From: Himantopus leucocephalus
Taxonomy: Eukaryota > Chordata > Aves > Charadriiformes > Recurvirostridae
Assembly: GCA_003993805.1 (NCBI GenBank)
Contig: RSEF01000002.1
Span: 8,137,829 to 8,201,828, forward strand
Length of the DNA stretch: 64,000 bases
Direction of reading: 5' to 3'
The translations under genes and the position numbers were made by a program. Positions 61,101 to 64,000 of this stretch are shown here, one piece after another. The notes beneath the pieces were generated by a model, which saw only the letters and a list, made by a program, of their open reading frames with translations, did no database searches and was not told where the DNA came from. Numbering within the stretch: position 1 is the stretch's first letter; each line of letters opens with the position of its first letter.

Positions 61101-64000
61101 GCTAAAGGGGTGGAAGTGATTGTAGTTTTTACTTACAGCTACTTTAAAGCATTTATCCTTGACTGTAATAACATTGGTTCACATCTGTGTCCTCAGAGTG
61201 CAAGCTGAAAAAACTGCAGAATGTCATTTAAGCTTCAATTTATTGAAAAGCAATAGAAACGTATCCACTTGCCAGAGAGAGATTAGTTCATCAGTGTTCC
61301 TAAAATTAATAGGTTTTAAGCTCTGACAAATCACTTTGGAATTTCCTCTACTGTAAGGTTACAATTCTTGATTCCTATGTAACACCTAAGCTTCTAGTTT
61401 AGGTATAACCTATAAGAACTTACAAGGTCGTTTGCTTTCTTGCTTGAGACTTGCAGTGCTTGGGGAAATGTTTTTTCTTTTTGTCAGCCCTCGTCGTTTT
61501 GTGGGTTTTCATTTGTTCTAGTTTTTTCTTCCAACAATCAAAGTGATGAACTCCAGCTCTGCTTTCTGGTGCTGTGATTGTTTGCATTGCCAGGCACATG
61601 GAAATAACATTCCTGTCTGTCATACTCTAGCGAAGAACCCAATGTATAAGTAAAGCTGTTACATTGTGATCTCCCACTGAGTAAGTGAAATGGAAAAAAA
61701 CCCTCCGACTCGGAGCAGCTCAGATTAGTCGATGATGTGGGATTTGAGATGTCACTATTTGAGGATAAAAGAGAACATTGAGAATGAGACACTGAAATAC
61801 ATGTCCCAAAGGCTTTTAATTTTTTCCAACATAGTTTACAAGTTACTTTTAATTGCAGACATTTCCATGGGCAAATATATCTTCAAATATTTAGTTAAAA
61901 CAAAAGTCTTCAATTTATTTAGGTTTTTTTTTTTTTAAAGTCTCATAGATGAATGTTAAGCTTGCTGACTACTTGATGTCCTAACAGTTTTTCAAATACA
62001 TTGAGCAGAGTCAGGACTGTATCACATGCAGCAAATCATATATGGCAACAAGAATGGTGGATTTCATTTCAACATCCCTTTGATACTGAAAAGAAATGAA
62101 ATCCTTGCTTCTTTCCTCAGAAGCTAGTTGTGCATGGAAAAGCCTTTATCAAATTCTTGAAAATACTTTTTTCAGCTGGAATGATACAGTTGCAAATTAA
62201 CTGCTATTTATGCAGATCTCTGAAAATAACCATGGCATTTTACTCGGGAGGTTTTGATTTCATTTTAACTGTCATCACTGCATTCTTCTAAACTCAAGTG
62301 ATATCTTTTGCAAGAAAGCTATTACATGTGATTAAGAGCTGTGTACAGATCTTACTGCTGAAAATATGTTAGCTGGGCTGGGATTCAGGCCTAAAACAAC
62401 ACAATCAACAGTAAAAGCCATAAAAAAAATTCTATTGCCAATTAGTGCTCTCAATGAAGTTTGCTATAGCAAACTGAAATGTAGATTCATCCTACTGAAC
62501 TTGAGCACCTCATTTCAGAGATCTCTTTCTGCCATCTGTCTTTAGTCAGTGGGAAGGGATGAGCTGAATTTTTTGCAAGAGGTCCCTTTTCTCTGTATAA
62601 TAAGAACCTAGAGTAATGAGGTTACAACTTCACTGCTACTTTTTACGTGACTAAATTTAGCAAGGAATAGCTGGGACACAGCTGTTAGATTTTAATTAAT
62701 ACATGTAGTAAATATTCTGTTGTAGAACTTCTAAAAATTATTAGCACTGTGCAGCAGCATCTGTTGTAAAATCTGCTGAGAGTTTAGGAGCTAATAGTGA
62801 CTTGACTGCATATATTACTCCCTGCATGTGCACAAACAGTAACCTCTCCTTCAAGAGAAGTGCAGGCTAAGGAAGGTTCTGTTTAGGAGCAGTCGAATAA
62901 AGTGGTATAGTTACTCTGGCATTGCCATGGGCAAGATTTCTTGAAGCTAGATTTTAGGGAACTGATCAACTAGATGGTTGATTATTTGCAGTTGTCTTCA
63001 ATTGACAGAAACTTCTTTCCACTCATAGAATTAATATTCAGTTTATTTCTAGGCACAAGGTGTTTGGTTTCCTCCTGGAGCTAGAATTTGCTGAATCTAA
63101 ATTTAGACATATAAGTCCGAATTCACTTGAGATTTTCTTTAGGAGCAATACAGGCATCTCCAGAGGACTCTATCTGACCATAGGAGAAATGTTTCAAGAT
63201 GTCAGATGTCTCTCTGGAGGCCCTTAATTTTCTCTATTAATGATACAGCAGGTGTAGAGTGACTAGATAATTCTTGGACATGGAAAAGACAGAGTTTTGA
63301 AAATCAGAGAATAATTCAGCAACTGCAGTTGCCTACTGTTTACCAATACTGGAATCTTTAAAATGGAAACCTTTGAAATTTCTGTGAAGCCATATATAGG
63401 TAAAAAGGGTAGCTGAGATGTAAGGAGTCTTCCTGTTGTTGTAAACTGCAACCAGGATCTAGTAGGTATGATCTGATTATCTCTGTTCCAGCTATACACT
63501 GTGCAAATATCCAAAGTGGGACAGTAGGTGTGAATTAAAATGCAGAAATGGTGAGCTTAAGTATCAGTTATAAGCAACTCATTCTTTAAAGAGTCTATTG
63601 TGTGCTTAATGTTATGATTCAATTGTAGGCAGTATGTTTATAAAGTGACTTACTACTGCTGTCATTGATTAAAGTAGTATTGATTCATGATGGCTATTTT
63701 TACTGCTAAATTGGGAAGCGGAAGAATATAAACTGTTTTTAATCGTTGAGTTTGGGGTAAAGAATATTCAGGAGATCCCCAAATGCTTTGGTTATCTTCA
63801 AAATTGATGATAATCAGCAATATGAGAGAAGAGGCAACAGCTCTGTGCTGCATTGATGTATCGAGCTCGTCTTTCTTCACTCTTGCTATCTCTCTATCCT
63901 GTCTATCAAAAACCCAACAATTCCAGCAATCTAACGCTGCAATGTTCCTCCTCTGTGTCCAAGAAAATACCGAATCTTAATCACTCAGCTACTTGCTACC

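Larger units (their letters stand above)
49076..64000 (+). other. ESYT2: ESYT2 intron 1 (first 14.9 kb), no further exon seen
   Basis: The intron begins GTGAGT and passes from the CpG island into AT-rich DNA at about 49.5 kb. I looked for the SMP-domain exon beginning VHFPDTERAEWLNK and did not find it. Contents seen are a CR1 3' end (58098-58180), a nested AT repeat (52735-52840), poly-T runs (about 54308 and 54939) and a poly-A run near 54469-54482. All open frames are short and without recognisable similarity. Confidence 0.8.

Overview
The window is vertebrate nuclear DNA, almost certainly from a bird. It is AT-rich, has two CpG-island promoters, and its genes are split by GT-AG introns. 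It carries CR1 LINE remnants with the 3' ends typical of birds (about 14.13-14.35 kb, 38.04-38.61 kb and 58.10-58.18 kb). No bacterial, phage, CRISPR or complete viral feature was found. The exact species cannot be named from sequence alone, and other CR1-bearing reptile lineages are not formally excluded.

Two protein genes are supported. The first is DYNC2I1 (WDR60), the dynein-2 intermediate chain, on the minus strand with its coding span at 7695-41887. I rebuilt it by hand as 24 coding exons with GT-AG junctions and matching phases. They sum to 3081 nt, that is 1026 residues plus stop, against about 1066 residues in human. The second is the start of ESYT2 (extended synaptotagmin 2) on the plus strand. 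Its coding exon 1 (48716-49075) encodes the N-terminal tail and the ER membrane hairpin, and the rest of the window is its first intron.

Layout: 1-7694 is sequence downstream of DYNC2I1 (its 3' UTR plus intergenic DNA) with no recognised coding exon. 7695-41887 is DYNC2I1. 41.57-42.32 kb is its CpG-island promoter, with an RFX X-box-like site. 42.3-47.7 kb is AT-rich spacer. 47.72-49.47 kb is the ESYT2 CpG island with exon 1. 49.08-64.0 kb is ESYT2 intron 1. The two genes lie head to head about 6.8 kb apart, as they do in human 7q36.3.

The proteins do not share a pathway: one serves retrograde transport in cilia, the other ER-plasma membrane contact sites. Their adjacency looks like old conserved synteny rather than a functional unit. 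I found no wholly new system. The most interesting leftovers are the X-box, a compound inverted-repeat cluster in DYNC2I1 intron 5, a phase-compatible alternative microexon, and unexplained open frames in intron 7.
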